Shown piece after piece: positions 10,771 to 24,766 of a DNA stretch of 64,000 nt (within the stretch, counting starts at the first letter, position 1; every line of letters begins with the position of its first letter). The notes beneath the pieces are model-generated. The model did not search any database. It saw nothing but the letters and a program-made list of their open reading frames with translations, and had not been told where the DNA came from. The translations under genes and the position numbers were made by a program. Source of the DNA: Fistularia commersonii (Eukaryota; Chordata; Actinopteri; Syngnathiformes; Fistulariidae); the NCBI GenBank assembly GCA_037954325.1, contig JBBMNZ010000064.1:1-64000 (forward strand), in the 5' to 3' direction.

Positions 10771-12570
10771 CTTTTTTGCAACAGAGTGTCAATAACTAAA
10801 GATTCCTTTCTAGCAGCTTGCTGGTGCTGAAATATGTTGAAAAGGGCTTGATTCTGCATAATATAAATCAAAATCATTGTGATCATGCAACATTTTGAAA
10901 ACATATAGCCATACAGTCAAAAAGTGTTTATCTCACTGAGTTGAAGATTTTTTGATAAAGAGTGTCAATAACTAAAGATTCCTTTCTAGCAGCTTGCTGG
11001 TGCTGAAATATGTTGAAAAGGGCTTGATTCTGCATAATATAAGTCAAATTCATTGTGATCCTGCAACATTTTGAAAAGATATAGCCATACGGTCAAAAAG
11101 TGTTTATCTCACTGAGTTGAAGCGTTTTTGATAAAGAGTGTCAATAACTAAAGATTCTTTTCTAGCAGCTTGCTGGTGCTTAAATATGTTGAAAAGGGCT
11201 TAATTCTGCATAATATAAGTCAAAATCATTGTGATCCTGCAACAATTTGAAAAGATATAGCCATATGGTCAAAAAGTGTTTATCTCACTGAGTTGAAGCT
11301 TTTTTGCAACAGAGTGTCAATGACTAAAGATTCCTTTCTAGCAGCTTGCTGGTGCTGAAATATGTTGAAAAGGGCTTGATTCTGCATAATATAAGTCAAA
11401 ATTATTGTGATCCTGAAACATTTTGAAAAGATATAGCCATATGGTCAAAAAGTGTTTATCTCACTGAGTTGAAGCTTTTTTGCAAAAGAGTGTCAATAAC
11501 TAAAGATTCTTTTCTAGCAGCTTGCTGGTGCTGAAATATGTTGAAAAGGGCTTAATTCTGCATAATATAAGTTAAATTCATTGTGATCCTGCAACAATTT
11601 GAAAAGATATAGCCATATGGTCAAAAAGTGTTTATCTCACTGAGTTGAAGCTTTTTTGTAACAGAGTGTCAATAACTAAAGATTCCTTTCTAGCAGCTTG
11701 CTGGTGCTGAAATATGTTGAAAAGTGCTTGATTCTGCATAATATAAGTCAAATTCATTGTGATCCTGCAACATTTTGATAAGATATAGCCATACGGTCAA
11801 AAAGTGTTTATCTCACTGAGTTGAAGCTTTTTAGCAACAGAATGTCAATAACTAAAGATTCCTTTCTAGCAGCTTGCTGGTGCTGAAATATGTTGTCAAG
11901 GGCTTGATTCTGCATAATATAAGTCAAATTCATTGTGATCCTGCAACATTTTGAAAAGATATAGCCATACGGTCAAAAAGTGTTTATCTCACTGAGTTGA
12001 AGCTTTTTAGCAACAGAATGTCAATAACTAAAGATTCCTTTCTAGCAGCTTGCTGGTGCTGAAATATGTTGTCAAGGGCTTGATTCTGCATAATATAAGT
12101 CAAATTCATTGTGATCCTGCAACATTTTGAAAAGATATAGCCATACGGTCAAAAAGTGTTTATCTCACTGAGTTGAAGCGTTTTTGATAAAGAGTGTCAA
12201 TAACTAAAGATTCTTTTCTAGCAGCTTGCTGGTGCTGAAATATGTTGAAAAGGGCTTAATTCTGCATAATATAAGTCAAATTCATTGTGATCCTGCAACA
12301 TTTTGAAAAGATATAGCGATACGGTCAAAAAGTGTTTATCTCACTGAGTTGAAACTTTTTTGCAACAGAGTGTCAATAACTAAAGATTCCTTTCTAGCAG
12401 CTTGCTGGTGCTGAAATATGTTGAAAAGGGCTTGATTCTGCATAATATAAGTCAAAATCTATGTGATCCTGCAACATTTTGAAAAGATATAGCCATACGG
12501 TCAAAAAGTGTTTATCTCACTGAGTTGAAGCTTTTTTGCAAAAGAGTGTCAATAACTAAAGATTCCTTTC
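10771..12570 (+). repeat. Variant module, copy of 21,859-23,482
   Basis: The order ATATAAATC (10,861), ACATATAGCCATACAG, GAAGATTTTTTGATAAAG, GGTGCTTAAATATG (about 11,177), AAATTATTGTG with CTGAAACA, GTTAAATTC (about 11,571), AAAGTGCTTG (about 11,723), TTGTCAAGGG (about 11,894 and 12,070), AGCGATACGG (about 12,316) and AAATCTATGTG (12,455) reappears near 21.9-23.5 kb. The offset is 63 monomers (11,088 bp) at the start and 62 (10,912 bp) at the end. The difference is one extra TTGTCAAGGG monomer here, where two adjacent copies are essentially identical. Confidence 0.88.
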
Positions 12571-14028
12571 TAGCAGCTTGCTGGTGCTGAAATATGTTGT
12601 CAAGGGCTTGATTCTGCATAATATAAGTCAAATTCATTGTGATCCTGCAACATTTTGAAAAGATATAGCCATACGGTCAAAAAGTGTTTATCTCACTGAG
12701 TTGAAGCGTTTATGATAAAGAGTGTCAATAACTAAAGATTCTTTTCTAGCAGCTTGCTGGTGCTGAAATATGTTGTCAAGGGCTTGATTCTGCATAATAT
12801 AAGTCAAATTCATTGTGATCCTGCAACATTTTGAAAAGATATAGCCATACGGTCAAAAAGTGTTTATCTCACTGAGTTGAAGCTTTTTTGCAACAGAGTG
12901 TCAATAACTAAAGATTCCTTTCTAGCAGCTTGCTGGTGCTGAAATATGTTGAAAAGGGCTTGATTCTGCATAATATAAGTCAAAATCATTGTGATCCTGC
13001 AACATTTTGAAAAGATATAGCCATACGGTCAAAAAGTGTTTATCTCACTGAGTTGAAGCTTTTTTGCAACAGTGTCAATAACTAAAGATTCCTTTCTAGC
13101 AGCTTGCTGGTGCTGAAATATGTTGAAAAGGGCTTGATTCTGCATAGTATAAGTCAAAATCATTGTGATCCTGCAACATTTTGAAAAGATATAGCCATAC
13201 GGTCAAAAAGTGTTTATCTCACTGAGTTGAAGCTTTTTTGCAACAGAGTGTCAATAACTAAAGATTCCTTTCTAGCAGCTTGCTGGTGCTGAAATATGTT
13301 GAAAAGGGCTTGATTCTGCATAATATAAGTCAAAATCATTGTGATGCTGCAACATTTTGAAAAGATATAGCCATACGGTCAAAAAGTGCTTATCTCACTG
13401 AGTTGAAGCTTTTTTGATAAAGAGTGTCAATAACTAAAGATTCCTTTCTAGCAGCTTGCTGGTGCTGAAATATGTTGAAAAGGGCTTGATTTTGCATAAT
13501 ATAAGTCAAAATCATTGTGATGCTGCAACATTTTGAAAAGATATAGCCATACGGTCAAAAAGTGTTTATCTCACTGAGTTGAAGCTTTTTTGCAACAGAG
13601 TGTCAATAACTAAAGATTCCTTTCTAGCAGCTTGCTGGTGCTGAAATATGTTGAAAAGGGCTTGATTCTGCATAATATAAGTCAAAATCATTGTGATCCT
13701 GCAACATTTTGAAAAGATATAGCCATACGGTCAAAAAGTGTTTATCTCACTGAGTTGAAGCTTTTTTGCAACAGAGTGTCAATAACTAAAGATTCCTTTC
13801 TAGCAGCTTGCTGGTGCTGAAATATGTTGAAAAGGGCTTGATTCTGCATAATATAAGTCAAATTCATTGTGATCCTGCAACATTTTAAAAAGATATAGCC
13901 ATATGGTCGAAAAGTGTTTATCTCACTGAGTTGAAGCTTTTTTGCAACAGAGTGTCAATAACTAAAGATTCCTTTCTAGCAGCTTGCTGGTGCTGAAATA
14001 TGTTGAAAAGGGCTTGATTCTGCATAAT
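12571..14028 (+). repeat. Transition back to consensus monomers
   Basis: Two monomers with TTGTCAAGGG (about 12,598 and 12,774) are followed by consensus units. From about 13,100 these follow the order seen at 6.1 kb: the one-off GCATAGTATAAG at 13,143 matches that at 6,107, and the rare GATTTTGCATAAT near 13,488 matches that near 6,452, both offset by 7,036 bp. The uniform zone has therefore been copied into this place rather than arising independently. Confidence 0.82.
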
Positions 14029-17000
14029 ATAAGTCAAATTCATTGTGATCTTGCAACATTTTGAAAAGATATAGCCATACGGTCAAAAAGTGTTTATCTC
14101 ACTGAGTTTAAACTTTTTTGCAACAGAGTCTCAATAACTAAAGATTCCTTTCTAGCAGCTTGCTGGTGCTGAAATATGTTGAAAAGGGCTTGATTCTGCA
14201 TAATATAAGTCAAAATCATTGTGATCCTGCAACATTTTGAAAAGATATAGCCATATGGTCAAAATGTGTTTTTCTCACTGAGTTGAAGCTTTTTTGCAAC
14301 AGAGTGTCAATAACTAAAGATTCCTTTCTAGCAGCTTGCTGGTGCTGAAATATGTTGAAAAGGGCTTGATTCTGCATAATATAAGTCAAAATCATTGTGA
14401 TCCTGCAACATTTTGAAAAGATATAGCCATACGGTCAAAAAGTGTTTATCTCACTGAGTTGAAGCTTTTTTGCAACAGAGTGTCAATAACTAAAGATTCC
14501 TTTCTAGCAGCTTGCTGGTGCTGAAATATGTTGAAAAGGGCTTGATTCTGCATAATATAAGTCAAAATCATTGTGATCCTGCAACATTTTGAAAAGATAT
14601 AGCAACACGGTCAAAAAGTGTTTATCTCACTGAGTTGAAGCTTTTTTGATAAAGAGTGTCAATAACTAAAGATTCCTTTCTAGCAGCTTGCTGGTGCTGA
14701 AATATGTTGAAAAGGGCTTGATTCTGCATAATATAAGTCAAAATCATTGTGATCCTGCAACATTTTGAAAAGATATAGCCATACGGTCAAAAAGTGTTTA
14801 TCTCACTGAGTTGAAGCTTTTTTGCAACAGAGTGTCAATAACTAAAGATTCCTTTCTAGCAGCTTGCTGGTGCTGAAATATGTTGAAAAGGGCTTGATTC
14901 TGCATAATATAAGTCAAAATAGTTGTGATCCTGCAACATTTTGAAAACATATAGCCATACGGTCAAAAAGTGTTTATCTCACTGAGTTGAAGCTTTTTTG
15001 CAACAGAGTGTCAATAACTAAAGATTCCTTTCTAGCAGCTTGCTGGTGCTGAAATATGTTGAAAAGGGCTTGATTCTGCATAATATAAGTCAAAATCATT
15101 GTGATCCTGCAACATTTTGAAAAGATATAGCAACACGGTCAAAAAGTGTTTATCTCACTGAGTTGAAGCTTTTTTGATAAAGAGTGTCAATAACTAAAGA
15201 TTCCTTTCTAGCAGCTTGCTGGTGCTGAAATATGTTGAAAAGGGCTTGATTCTGCATAATATAAGTCAAAATCATTGTGATCCTGCAACATTTTGAAAAG
15301 ATATAGCCATACGGTCAAAAAGTGTTTATCTCACTGAGTTGAAGCTTTTTTGCAACAGAGTGTCAATAACTAAAGATTCCTTTCTAGCAGCTTGCTGGTG
15401 CTGAAATATGTTGAAAAGGGCTTGATTCTGCATAATATAAGTCAAAATAGTTGTGATCCTGCAACATTTTGAAAACATATAGCCATACGGTCAAAAAGTG
15501 TTTATCTCACTGAGTTGAAGCTTTTTTGATAAAGAGTGTCAATAACTAAAGATTCCTTTCTAGCAGCTTGCTGGTGCTGAAATATGTTGAAAAGGGCTTG
15601 ATTCTGCATAATATAAGTCAAAATCATTGTGATCCTGCAACATTTTGAAAAGATATAGCCATACGGTCAAAAAGTGTTTATCTCACTGAGTTGAAGCTTT
15701 TTTGCAACAGAGTGTCAATAACTAAAGATTCCTTTCTAGCAGCTTGCTGGTGCTGAAATATGTTGAAAAGGGCTTGATTCTGCATAATATAAGTCAAATT
15801 CATTGTGATCCTGCAACATTTTGAAAAGATATAACCATATGGTCAAAAAGTGTTTATCTCACTGAGTTGAAGCGTTTTTGATAAAGAGTGTCAATAACTA
15901 AAGATTCCATTCTAGCAGCTTGCTGGTGCTGAAATATGTTGAAAAGGGCTTGATTCTTCATAATATAAGTCCAAATCATTGTGATCCTGCAACATTTTAA
16001 AAAGATATAGCCATACGGTCAAAAAGTGTTTATCTCACTGAGTTGAAGCTTTTTTGCAACAGAGTGTCAATAACTAAAGATTCCTTTCTAGCAGCTTGCT
16101 GGTGCTGAAATATGTTGAAAAGGGCTTGATTCTGCATAATATAAGTCAAATTCATTGTGATCTTGCAACATTTTGAAAAGATATAGCCATACGGTCAAAA
16201 AGTGTTTATCTCACTGAGTTTAAACTTTTTTGCAACAGAGTCTCAATAACTAAAGATTCCTTTCTAGCAGCTTGCTGGTGCTGAAATATGTTGAAAAGGG
16301 CTTGATTCTGCATAATATAAGTCAAAATCATTGTGATCCTGCAACATTTTGAAAAGATATAGCCATATGGTCAAAATGTGTTTTTCTCACTGAGTTGAAG
16401 CTTTTTTGCAACAGAGTGTAAATAACTAAAGATTCCTTTCTAGCAGCTTGCTGGTGCTGAAATATATTGAAAAGGGCTTGATTCTGCATAATATAAGTCA
16501 AAATCATTGTGATCCTGCAACATTTTGAAAAGATATAGCCATACGGTCAAAAAGTGTTTATCTCACTGAGTTGAAGCTTTTTTGCAACAGAGTGTCAATA
16601 ACTAAAGATTCCTTTCTAGCAGCTTGCTGGTGCTGAAATATGTTGAAAAGGGCTTGATTCTGCATAATATAAGTCAAAATCATTGTGATCCTGCAACATT
16701 TTGAAAAGATATAGCCATACGGTCAAAAAGTGTTTATCTCACTGAGTTGAAGCTTTTTTGCAACAGAGTGTCAATAACTAAAGATTCCTTTCTAGCAGCT
16801 TGCTGGTGCTGAAATATGTTGAAAAGGGCTTGATTCTGCATAATATAAGTCAAAATCATTGTGATCCTGCAACATTTTGAAAAGATATAGCCATACGGTC
16901 AAAAAGTGTTTATCTCACTGAGTTGAAGCTTTTTTGATAAAGAGTGTCAATAACTAAAGATTCCTTTCTAGCAGCTTGCTGGTGCTGACATATGTTGAAA

Positions 17001-17322
17001 AGGGCTTGATTCTGCATAATATAAGTCAAAATCATTGTGATCCTGCAACATTTTGAAAAGATATAGCCATACGGTCAAAAAGTGTTTATCTCACTGAGTT
17101 GAAGCTTTTTTGCAACAGAGTGTCAATAACTAAAGATTCCTTTCTAGCAGCTTGCTGGTGCTGAAATATGTTGAAAAGGGCTTGATTCTGCATAATATAA
17201 GTCCAAATCATTGTGATCCTGCAACATTTTGAAAATATATAGCCATACGGTCAAAAAGTGTTTATCTCACTGAGTTGAAGCTTTTTTGATAAAGAGTGTC
17301 AATAACTAAAGATTCCTTTCTA
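14029..17322 (+). repeat. Consensus monomers with copied variant clusters
   Basis: Mostly consensus units with two copies of the 6.65-kb variant cluster (14,039 and 16,151, spaced 12 monomers) and one copy of the ATAACCATATGG/TTCTTCATAAT pair (about 15,791-16,010). A three-monomer tandem duplication lies inside and is listed separately. The alternation of homogeneous and variant monomers shows block copying in units of several monomers rather than one at a time. Confidence 0.82.
14421..15476 (+). repeat. Three-monomer (528-bp) tandem duplication
   Basis: Block 14,421-14,948 is followed directly by its copy 14,949-15,476. Two rare changes mark it: AGCAACACGG at 14,601 and 15,129, and AATAGTTGTG with agttgtg starting at 14,921 and 15,449, each pair exactly 528 apart. 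Order and types of the three monomers match. The breakpoints cannot be placed exactly because neighbouring monomers are so alike. Confidence 0.85.
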
Positions 17323-18730
17323 GCAGCTTGCTGGTGCTGAAATATGTTGAAAAGGGCTTGATTCTGCATAATATAAGTCAAAATCATTGTGATCCTGCAA
17401 CATTTTGAAAAGATATAGCCATACGGTCAAAAAGTGTTTATCTCACTGAGTTGAAGCTTTTTTGCAACAGAGTGTCAATAACTAAAGATTCCTTTCTAGC
17501 AGCTTGCTGGTGCTGAAATATGTTGAAAAGGGCTTGATTCTGCATAATATAAGTCAAATTCATTGTGATCCTGCAACATTTTGAAAAGATATAACCATAT
17601 GGTCAAAAAGTGTTTATCTCACTGAGTTGAAGCGCTTTTGATAAAGAGTGTCAATAACTAAAGATTCCATTCTAGCAGCTTGCTGGTGCTGAAATATGTT
17701 GAAAAGGGCTTGATTCTTCATAATATAAGTCCAAATCATTGTGATCCTGCAACATTTTAAAAAGATATAGCCATACGGTCAAAAAGTGTTTATCTCACTG
17801 AGTTGAAGCTTTTTTGATAAAGAGTGTGAATAACTAAAGATTCCTTTCTAGCAGCTTGCTGGTGCTGAAATATGTTGAAAAGGGCTTGATTCTGCATAAT
17901 GTAAGTCAAAATCATTGTGATCCTGCAACATTTTGAAAAGATATAGCCATATGGTCAAAAAGTGTTTATCTCACTGAGTTGAAGCGTTTTTGATAAAGAG
18001 TGTCAATAACTAAAGATTCCTTTCTCGCAGCTTGCTGGTGCTGAAATATGTTGAAAAGGGCTTGATTCTGCATAATATAAGTCAAAATCATTGTGATCCT
18101 GCAACATTTTGAAAAGATATAGCCATACGGTCAAAAAGTGTTTATCTCACTGAGTTGAAGCTTTTTTGCAACAGAGTGTCAATAACTAAAGATTCCTTTC
18201 TAGCAGCTTGCTGGTGCTGAAATATGTTGAAAAGGGCTTGATTCTGCATAATATAAGTCAAATTCATTGTGATCCTGCAACATTTTGAAAAGATATAACC
18301 ATATGGTCAAAAAGTGTTTATCTCACTGAGTTGAAGCGCTTTTGATAAAGAGTGTCAATAACTAAAGATTCCATTCTAGCAGCTTGCTGGTGCTGAAATA
18401 TGTTGAAAAGGGCTTGATTCTTCATAATATAAGTCCAAATCATTGTGATCCTGCAACATTTTAAAAAGATATAGCCATACGGTCAAAAAGTGTTTATCTC
18501 ACTGAGTTGAAGCTTTTTTGATAAAGAGTGTGAATAACTAAAGATTCCTTTCTAGCAGCTTGCTGGTGCTGAAATATGTTGAAAAGGGCTTGATTCTGCA
18601 TAATGTAAGTCAAAATCATTGTGATCCTGCAACATTTTGAAAAGATATAGCCATATGGTCAAAAAGTGTTTATCTCACTGAGTTGAAGCGTTTTTGATAA
18701 AGAGTGTCAATAACTAAAGATTCCTTTCTC
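17323..18730 (+). repeat. Four-monomer (704-bp) tandem duplication
   Basis: Blocks 17,323-18,026 and 18,027-18,730 share linked rare changes: GAAGCGCTTTTG (agcgctt at 17,631 and 18,335), TTCTTCATAATATAAGTCC, GAGTGTGAATAAC, CATAATGTAAG and TTTCTCGCAGC, all 704 bp apart. Both copies derive from the module seen at 7.9-8.5 kb. GCGCTTTT and GTGTGAAT are new to this pair, so they arose before the local duplication and after the split from the 7.9-kb copy. Confidence 0.87.
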
Positions 18731-21700
18731 GCAGCTTGCTGGTGCTGAAATATGTTGAAAAGGGCTTGATTCTGCATAATATAAGTCAAATTCATTGTGA
18801 TCCTGCAACATTTTGAAAAGATATAGCCATACGGTCAAAAAGTGTTTATCTCACTGAGTTGAAACTTTTTTGCAACAGAGTGTCAATAACTAAAGATTCC
18901 TTTCTAGCAGCTTGCTGGTGCTGAAATATGTTGAAAAGGGCTTGATTCTGCATAATATAAGTCAAATTCATTGTGATCCTGCAACATTTTGAAATGATAT
19001 AGCCATACGGTCAAAAAGTGTTTATCTCACTGAGTTGAAGCGTTTTTTTGCAACAGAGTGTCAATAACTAAAGATTCCTTTCTAGCAGCTTGCTGGTGCT
19101 GAAATATGTTGAAAAGGGCTTGATTCTGCATAATATAAGTCAAAATCATTGTGATCCTGCAACATTTTGAAAAGATATAGCCATATGGTCAAAACGTGTT
19201 TTTCTCACTGAGTTGAAGGTTTTTTGCAACAGAGTGTCAGTAACTAAAGATTCCTTTCTAGCAGCTTGCTGGTGGTGAAATATATTGAAAAGGGCTTGAT
19301 TCTGCATAATATAAGTCAAAATCATTGTGATCCTGCAACATTTTAAAAAGATATAGCCATATGGTCAAAAAGTGTTTATCTCACTGAGTTGAAGCTTTTT
19401 AGCAACAGAATGTCAATAACTAAAGATTCCTTTCTAGCAACTTGCTGGTGCTGAAATATGTTGAAAAGGGCTTAATTCTGCATAATATAAGTCAAATTCA
19501 TTGTGATCCTGCAACATTTTGAAAAGATATAGCCATATGGTCAAAAAGTGTTTATCTCACTGAGTTGAAGCTTTTTTGTAACAGAGTGTCAATGACTAAA
19601 GATTCCTTTCTAGCAGCTTGCTGGTGCTGAAATATGTTGAAAAGGGCTTGATTCTGCATAATATAAGTCAAATTCATTGTGATCCTGCAACATTTTGAAA
19701 AGATATAGCCATACGGTCAAAAAGTGTTTATCTCACTGAGTTGAAGCGTTTTTGATAAAGAGTGTCAATAACAAAAGATTCCATTCTAGCAGCTTGCTGG
19801 TGCTGAAATATGTTGAAAAGGGCTTGATTCTGCATAATATAAGTCAAAATCATTGTGATCCTGCAACATTTTGAAAAGATATAGCCATACGGTCAAAAAG
19901 TGTTTATGTCACTGAGTTGAAGCGTTTTTGATAAAGAGTGTCAATAACTAAAGATTCCATTCTAGCAGCTTGCTGGTGCTGAAATATGTTGAAAAGGGCT
20001 TTATACTGCATAATATAAGTCAAAATCATTGTGTTCCTGCAACATTTTGAAAAGATATAGCCATACGGTCAAAAAGTGTTTATCTCACTGAGTTGAAACT
20101 TTTTTGATAAAGAGTGTCAATAACTAAAGATTCCATTCTAGCAGCTTGCTGGTGCTGAAATATGTTGAAAAGGGCTTGATTCTTCATAATATAAGTCCAA
20201 ATCATTGTGATCCTGCAACATTTTAAAAAGATATAGCCATACGGTCAAAAAGTGTTTATCTCACTGAGTTGAAGCTTTTTTGATAAAGAGTGTCAATAAC
20301 TAAAGATTCCTTTCTAGCAGCTTGCTGGTGCTGAAATATGTTGAAAAGGGCTTGATTCTGCATAATGTAAGTCAAAATCATTGTGATCCTGCAACATTTT
20401 GAAAAGATATAGCCATATGGTCAAAAAGTGTTTATCTCACTGAGTTGAAGCGTTTTTGATAAAGAGTGTCAATAACTAAAGATTCCTTTCTCGCAGCTTG
20501 CTGGTGCTGAAATATGTTGAAAAGGGCTTGATTCTGCATAATATAAGTCAAATTCATTGTGATCCTGCAACATTTTGAAAAGATATAGCCATACGGTCAA
20601 AAAGTGTTTATCTCACTGAGTTGAAACTTTTTTGCAACAGAGTGTCAATAACTAAAGATTCCTTTCTAGCAGCTTGCTGGTGCTGAAATATGTTGAAAAG
20701 GGCTTGATTCTGCATAATATAAGTCAAATTCATTGTGATCCTGCAACATTTTGAAATGATATAGCCATACGGTCAAAAAGTGTTTATCTCACTGAGTTGA
20801 AGCGTTTTTGCAACAGAGTGTCAATAACTAAAGATTCCTTTCTAGCAGCTTGCTGGTGCTGAAATATGTTGAAAAGGGCTTGATTCTGCATAATATAAGT
20901 CAAAATCATTGTGATCCTGCAACATTTTGAAAAGATAAAGCCATATGGTCAAAACGTGTTTTTCTCACTGAGTTGAAGGTTTTTTGCAACAGAGTGTCAG
21001 TAACTAAAGATTCCTTTCTAGCAGCTTGCTGGTGGTGAAATATATTGAAAAGGGCTTGATTCTGCATAATATAAGTCAAAATCATTGTGATCCTGCAACA
21101 TTTTAAAAAGATATAGCCATATGGTCAAAAAGTGTTTATCTCACTGAGTTGAAGCTTTTTAGCAACAGAATGTCAATAACTAAAGATTCCTTTCTAGCAA
21201 CTTGCTGGTGCTGAAATATGTTGAAAAGGGCTTGATTCTGCATAATATAAGTCAAATTCATTGTGATCCTGCAACATTTTGAAAAGATATAGCCATATGG
21301 TCAAAAAGTGTTTATCTCACTGAGTTGAAGCTTTTTTGTAACAGAGTGTCAATGACTAAAGATTCCTTTCTAGCAGCTTGCTGGTGCTGAAATATGTTGA
21401 AAAGGGCTTGATTCTGCATAATATAAGTCAAATTCATTGTGATCCTGCAACATTTTGAAAAGATATAGCCATACGGTCAAAAAGTGTTTATCTCACTGAG
21501 TTGAAGCGTTTTTGATAAAGAGTGTCAATAACAAAAGATTCCATTCTAGCAGCTTGCTGGTGCTGAAATATGTTGAAAAGGGCTTGATTCTGCATAATAT
21601 AAGTCAAAATCATTGTGATCCTGCAACATTTTGAAAAGATATAGCCATACGGTCAAAAAGTGTTTATGTCACTGAGTTGAAGCGTTTTTGATAAAGAGTG

Positions 21701-21866
21701 TCAATAACTAAAGATTCCATTCTAGCAGCTTGCTGGTGCTGAAATATGTTGAAAAGGGCTTTATACTGCATAATATAAGTCAAAATCATTGTGTTCCTGC
21801 AACATTTTGAAAAGATATAGCCATACGGTCAAAAAGTGTTTATCTCACTGAGTTGAAACTTTTTTG
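18345..21866 (+). repeat. Ten-monomer (1,760-bp) tandem duplication
   Basis: Copies 18,345-20,106 and 20,107-21,866 repeat the ordered module first seen at 7.9-9.7 kb. Marker pairs include TTTCTCGCAG (gattcc at 18,719 and 20,481), GGTGGTGAAATATAT (19,271 and 21,031) and the TTATACTGC monomer. The spacing is 1,762 bp in the first part and 1,760 after it because the first copy has two extra Ts in a GCGTTTTTTTG run near 19,041. The right part of the second copy is also the start of the 7,039-bp duplicated block. Confidence 0.9.
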
Positions 21867-24414
21867 CAACAGAGTGTCAATAACTAAAGATTCCTTTCTA
21901 GCAGCTTGCTGGTGCTGAAATATGTTGAAAAGGGCTTGATTCTGCATAATATAAATCAAAATCATTGTGATCATGCAACATTTTGAAAACATATAGCCAT
22001 ACAGTCAAAAAGTGTTTATCTCACTGAGTTGAAGATTTTTTGATAAAGAGTGTCAATAACTAAAGATTCCTTTCTAGCAGCTTGCTGGTGCTGAAATATG
22101 TTGAAAAGGGCTTGATTCTGCATAATATAAGTCAAATTCATTGTGATCCTGCAACATTTTGAAAAGATATAGCCATACGGTCAAAAAGTGTTTATCTCAC
22201 TGAGTTGAAGCGTTTTTGATAAAGAGTGTCAATAACTAAAGATTCTTTTCTAGCAGCTTGCTGGTGCTTAAATATGTTGAAAAGGGCTTAATTCTGCATA
22301 ATATAAGTCAAAATCATTGTGATCCTGCAACAATTTGAAAAGATATAGCCATATGGTCAAAAAGTGTTTATCTCACTGAGTTGAAGCTTTTTTGCAACAG
22401 AGTGTCAATGACTAAAGATTCCTTTCTAGCAGCTTGCTGGTGCTGAAATATGTTGAAAAGGGCTTGATTCTGCATAATATAAGTCAAAATTATTGTGATC
22501 CTGAAACATTTTGAAAAGATATAGCCATATGGTCAAAAAGTGTTTATCTCACTGAGTTGAAGCTTTTTTGCAAAAGAGTGTCAATAACTAAAGATTCTTT
22601 TCTAGCAGCTTGCTGGTGCTGAAATATGTTGAAAAGGGCTTAATTCTGCATAATATAAGTTAAATTCATTGTGATCCTGCAACAATTTGAAAAGATATAG
22701 CCATATGGTCAAAAAGTGTTTATCTCACTGAGTTGAAGCTTTTTTGTAACAGAGTGTCAATAACTAAAGATTCCTTTCTAGCAGCTTGCTGGTGCTGAAA
22801 TATGTTGAAAAGTGCTTGATTCTGCATAATATAAGTCAAATTCATTGTGATCCTGCAACATTTTGAAAAGATATAGCCATACGGTCAAAAAGTGTTTATC
22901 TCACTGAGTTGAAGCTTTTTAGCAACAGAATGTCAATAACTAAAGATTCCTTTCTAGCAGCTTGCTGGTGCTGAAATATGTTGTCAAGGGCTTGATTCTG
23001 CATAATATAAGTCAAATTCATTGTGATCCTGCAACATTTTTAAAAGATATAGCCATACGGTCAAAAAGTGTTTATCTCACTGAGTTGAAGCGTTTTTGAT
23101 AAAGAGTGTCAATAACTAAAGATTCTTTTCTAGCAGCTTGCTGGTGCTGAAATATGTTGAAAAGGGCTTAATTCTGCATAATATAAGTCAAATTCATTGT
23201 GATCCTGCAACATTTTGAAAAGATATAGCGATACGGTCAAAAAGTGTTTATCTCACTGAGTTGAAACTTTTTTGCAACAGAGTGTCAATAACTAAAGATT
23301 CCTTTCTAGCAGCTTGCTGGTGCTGAAATATGTTGAAAAGGGCTTGATTCTGCATAATATAAGTCAAAATCTATGTGATCCTGCAACATTTTGAAAAGAT
23401 ATAGCCATACGGTCAAAAAGTGTTTATCTCACTGAGTTGAAGCTTTTTTGCAAAAGAGTGTCAATAACTAAAGATTCCTTTCTAGCAGCTTGCTGGTGCT
23501 GAAATATGTTGAAAAGGGCTTGATTCTGCATAATATAAGTCAAAATCATTGTGATCCTGCAACATTTTAAAAAGATATAGCCATATGGTCAAAAAGTGTT
23601 TATCTCACTGAGTTGAAGCTTTTTAGCAACAGAATGTCAATAACTAAAGATTCTTTTCTAGCAGCTTGCTGGTGCTGAAATATGTTGAAAAGGGCTTGAT
23701 TCTGCATAATATAAGTCAAATTCATTGTGATCCTGCAACATTTTGAAAAGATATAGCCATATGGTCAAAAAGTGTTTATCTCACTGAGTTGAAGCGTTTT
23801 TGATAAAGAGTGTCAATAACTAAAGAATCTTTTCTAGCAGCTTGCTGGTGCTGAAATATGTTGAAAAGGGCTTAATTCTGCATAATATAAGTCAAAATCA
23901 TTGTGATCCTGTAACAATTTGAAAAGATATAGCCATATGGTCAAAAAGTGTTTATCTCACTGAGTTGAAGCTTTTTTGCAACAGAGTGTCAATGACTAAA
24001 GATTCCTTTCTAGCAGCTTGCTGGTGCTGAAATATGTTGAAAAGGGCTTGATTCTGCATAATATAAGTCAAATTCATTGTGATCCTGCAACATTTTGAAA
24101 AGATATAGCCATACGGTCAAAAAGTGTTTATCTCACTGAGTCGAAGCGTTTTTGATAAAGAGTGTCAATAACTAAAGATTCTTTTCTAGCAGCTTGCTGG
24201 TGCTGAAATATGTTGAAAAGGGCTTAATTCTGCATAATATAAGTCAAAATCATTGTGATCCTGTAACAATTTGAAAAGATATAGCCATATGGTCAAAAAG
24301 TGTTTATCTCACTGAGTTGAAGCTTTTTTGCAACAGAGTGTCAATGACTAAAGATTCCTTTCTAGCAGCTTGCTGGTGCTGAAATATGTTGAAAAGGGCT
24401 TGATTCTGCATAAT

Positions 24415-24766
24415 ATAAGTCAAAATTATTGTGATCCTGAAACATTTTAAAAAGATATAGCCATATGGTCAAGAAGTGTTTATCTCACTGAGTTGAAGCG
24501 TCTTTGGAAAAGAGTGTCAATAACTAAAGATTCCTTTCTAGCAGCTTGCTGGTGCTGAAATATGTTGAAAAGGGCTTGATTCTGCATAATATAAGTCAAA
24601 ATTATTGTGATCCTGAAACATTTTAAAAAGATATAGCCATATGGTCAAGAAGTGTTTATCTCACTGAGTTGAAGCGTCTTTGGAAAAGAGTGTCAATAAC
24701 TATAGATTCCTTTCTAGCAGCTTGCTGGTGCTGAAATATGTTGAAAAGTGCTTGATTCTGCATAAT
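24415..24766 (+). repeat. Adjacent near-identical monomer pair (GCGTCTTTGG type)
   Basis: Two successive monomers carry AAATTATTGTG, CTGAAACATTTTAAAAAG, GGTCAAGAAG and GAAGCGTCTTTGGAAAAG and differ mainly by ACTAAAG against ACTATAG. The pair recurs near 31,454-31,805 in the second large copy. It records a single-monomer duplication, the smallest scale of growth seen here. Confidence 0.8.
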
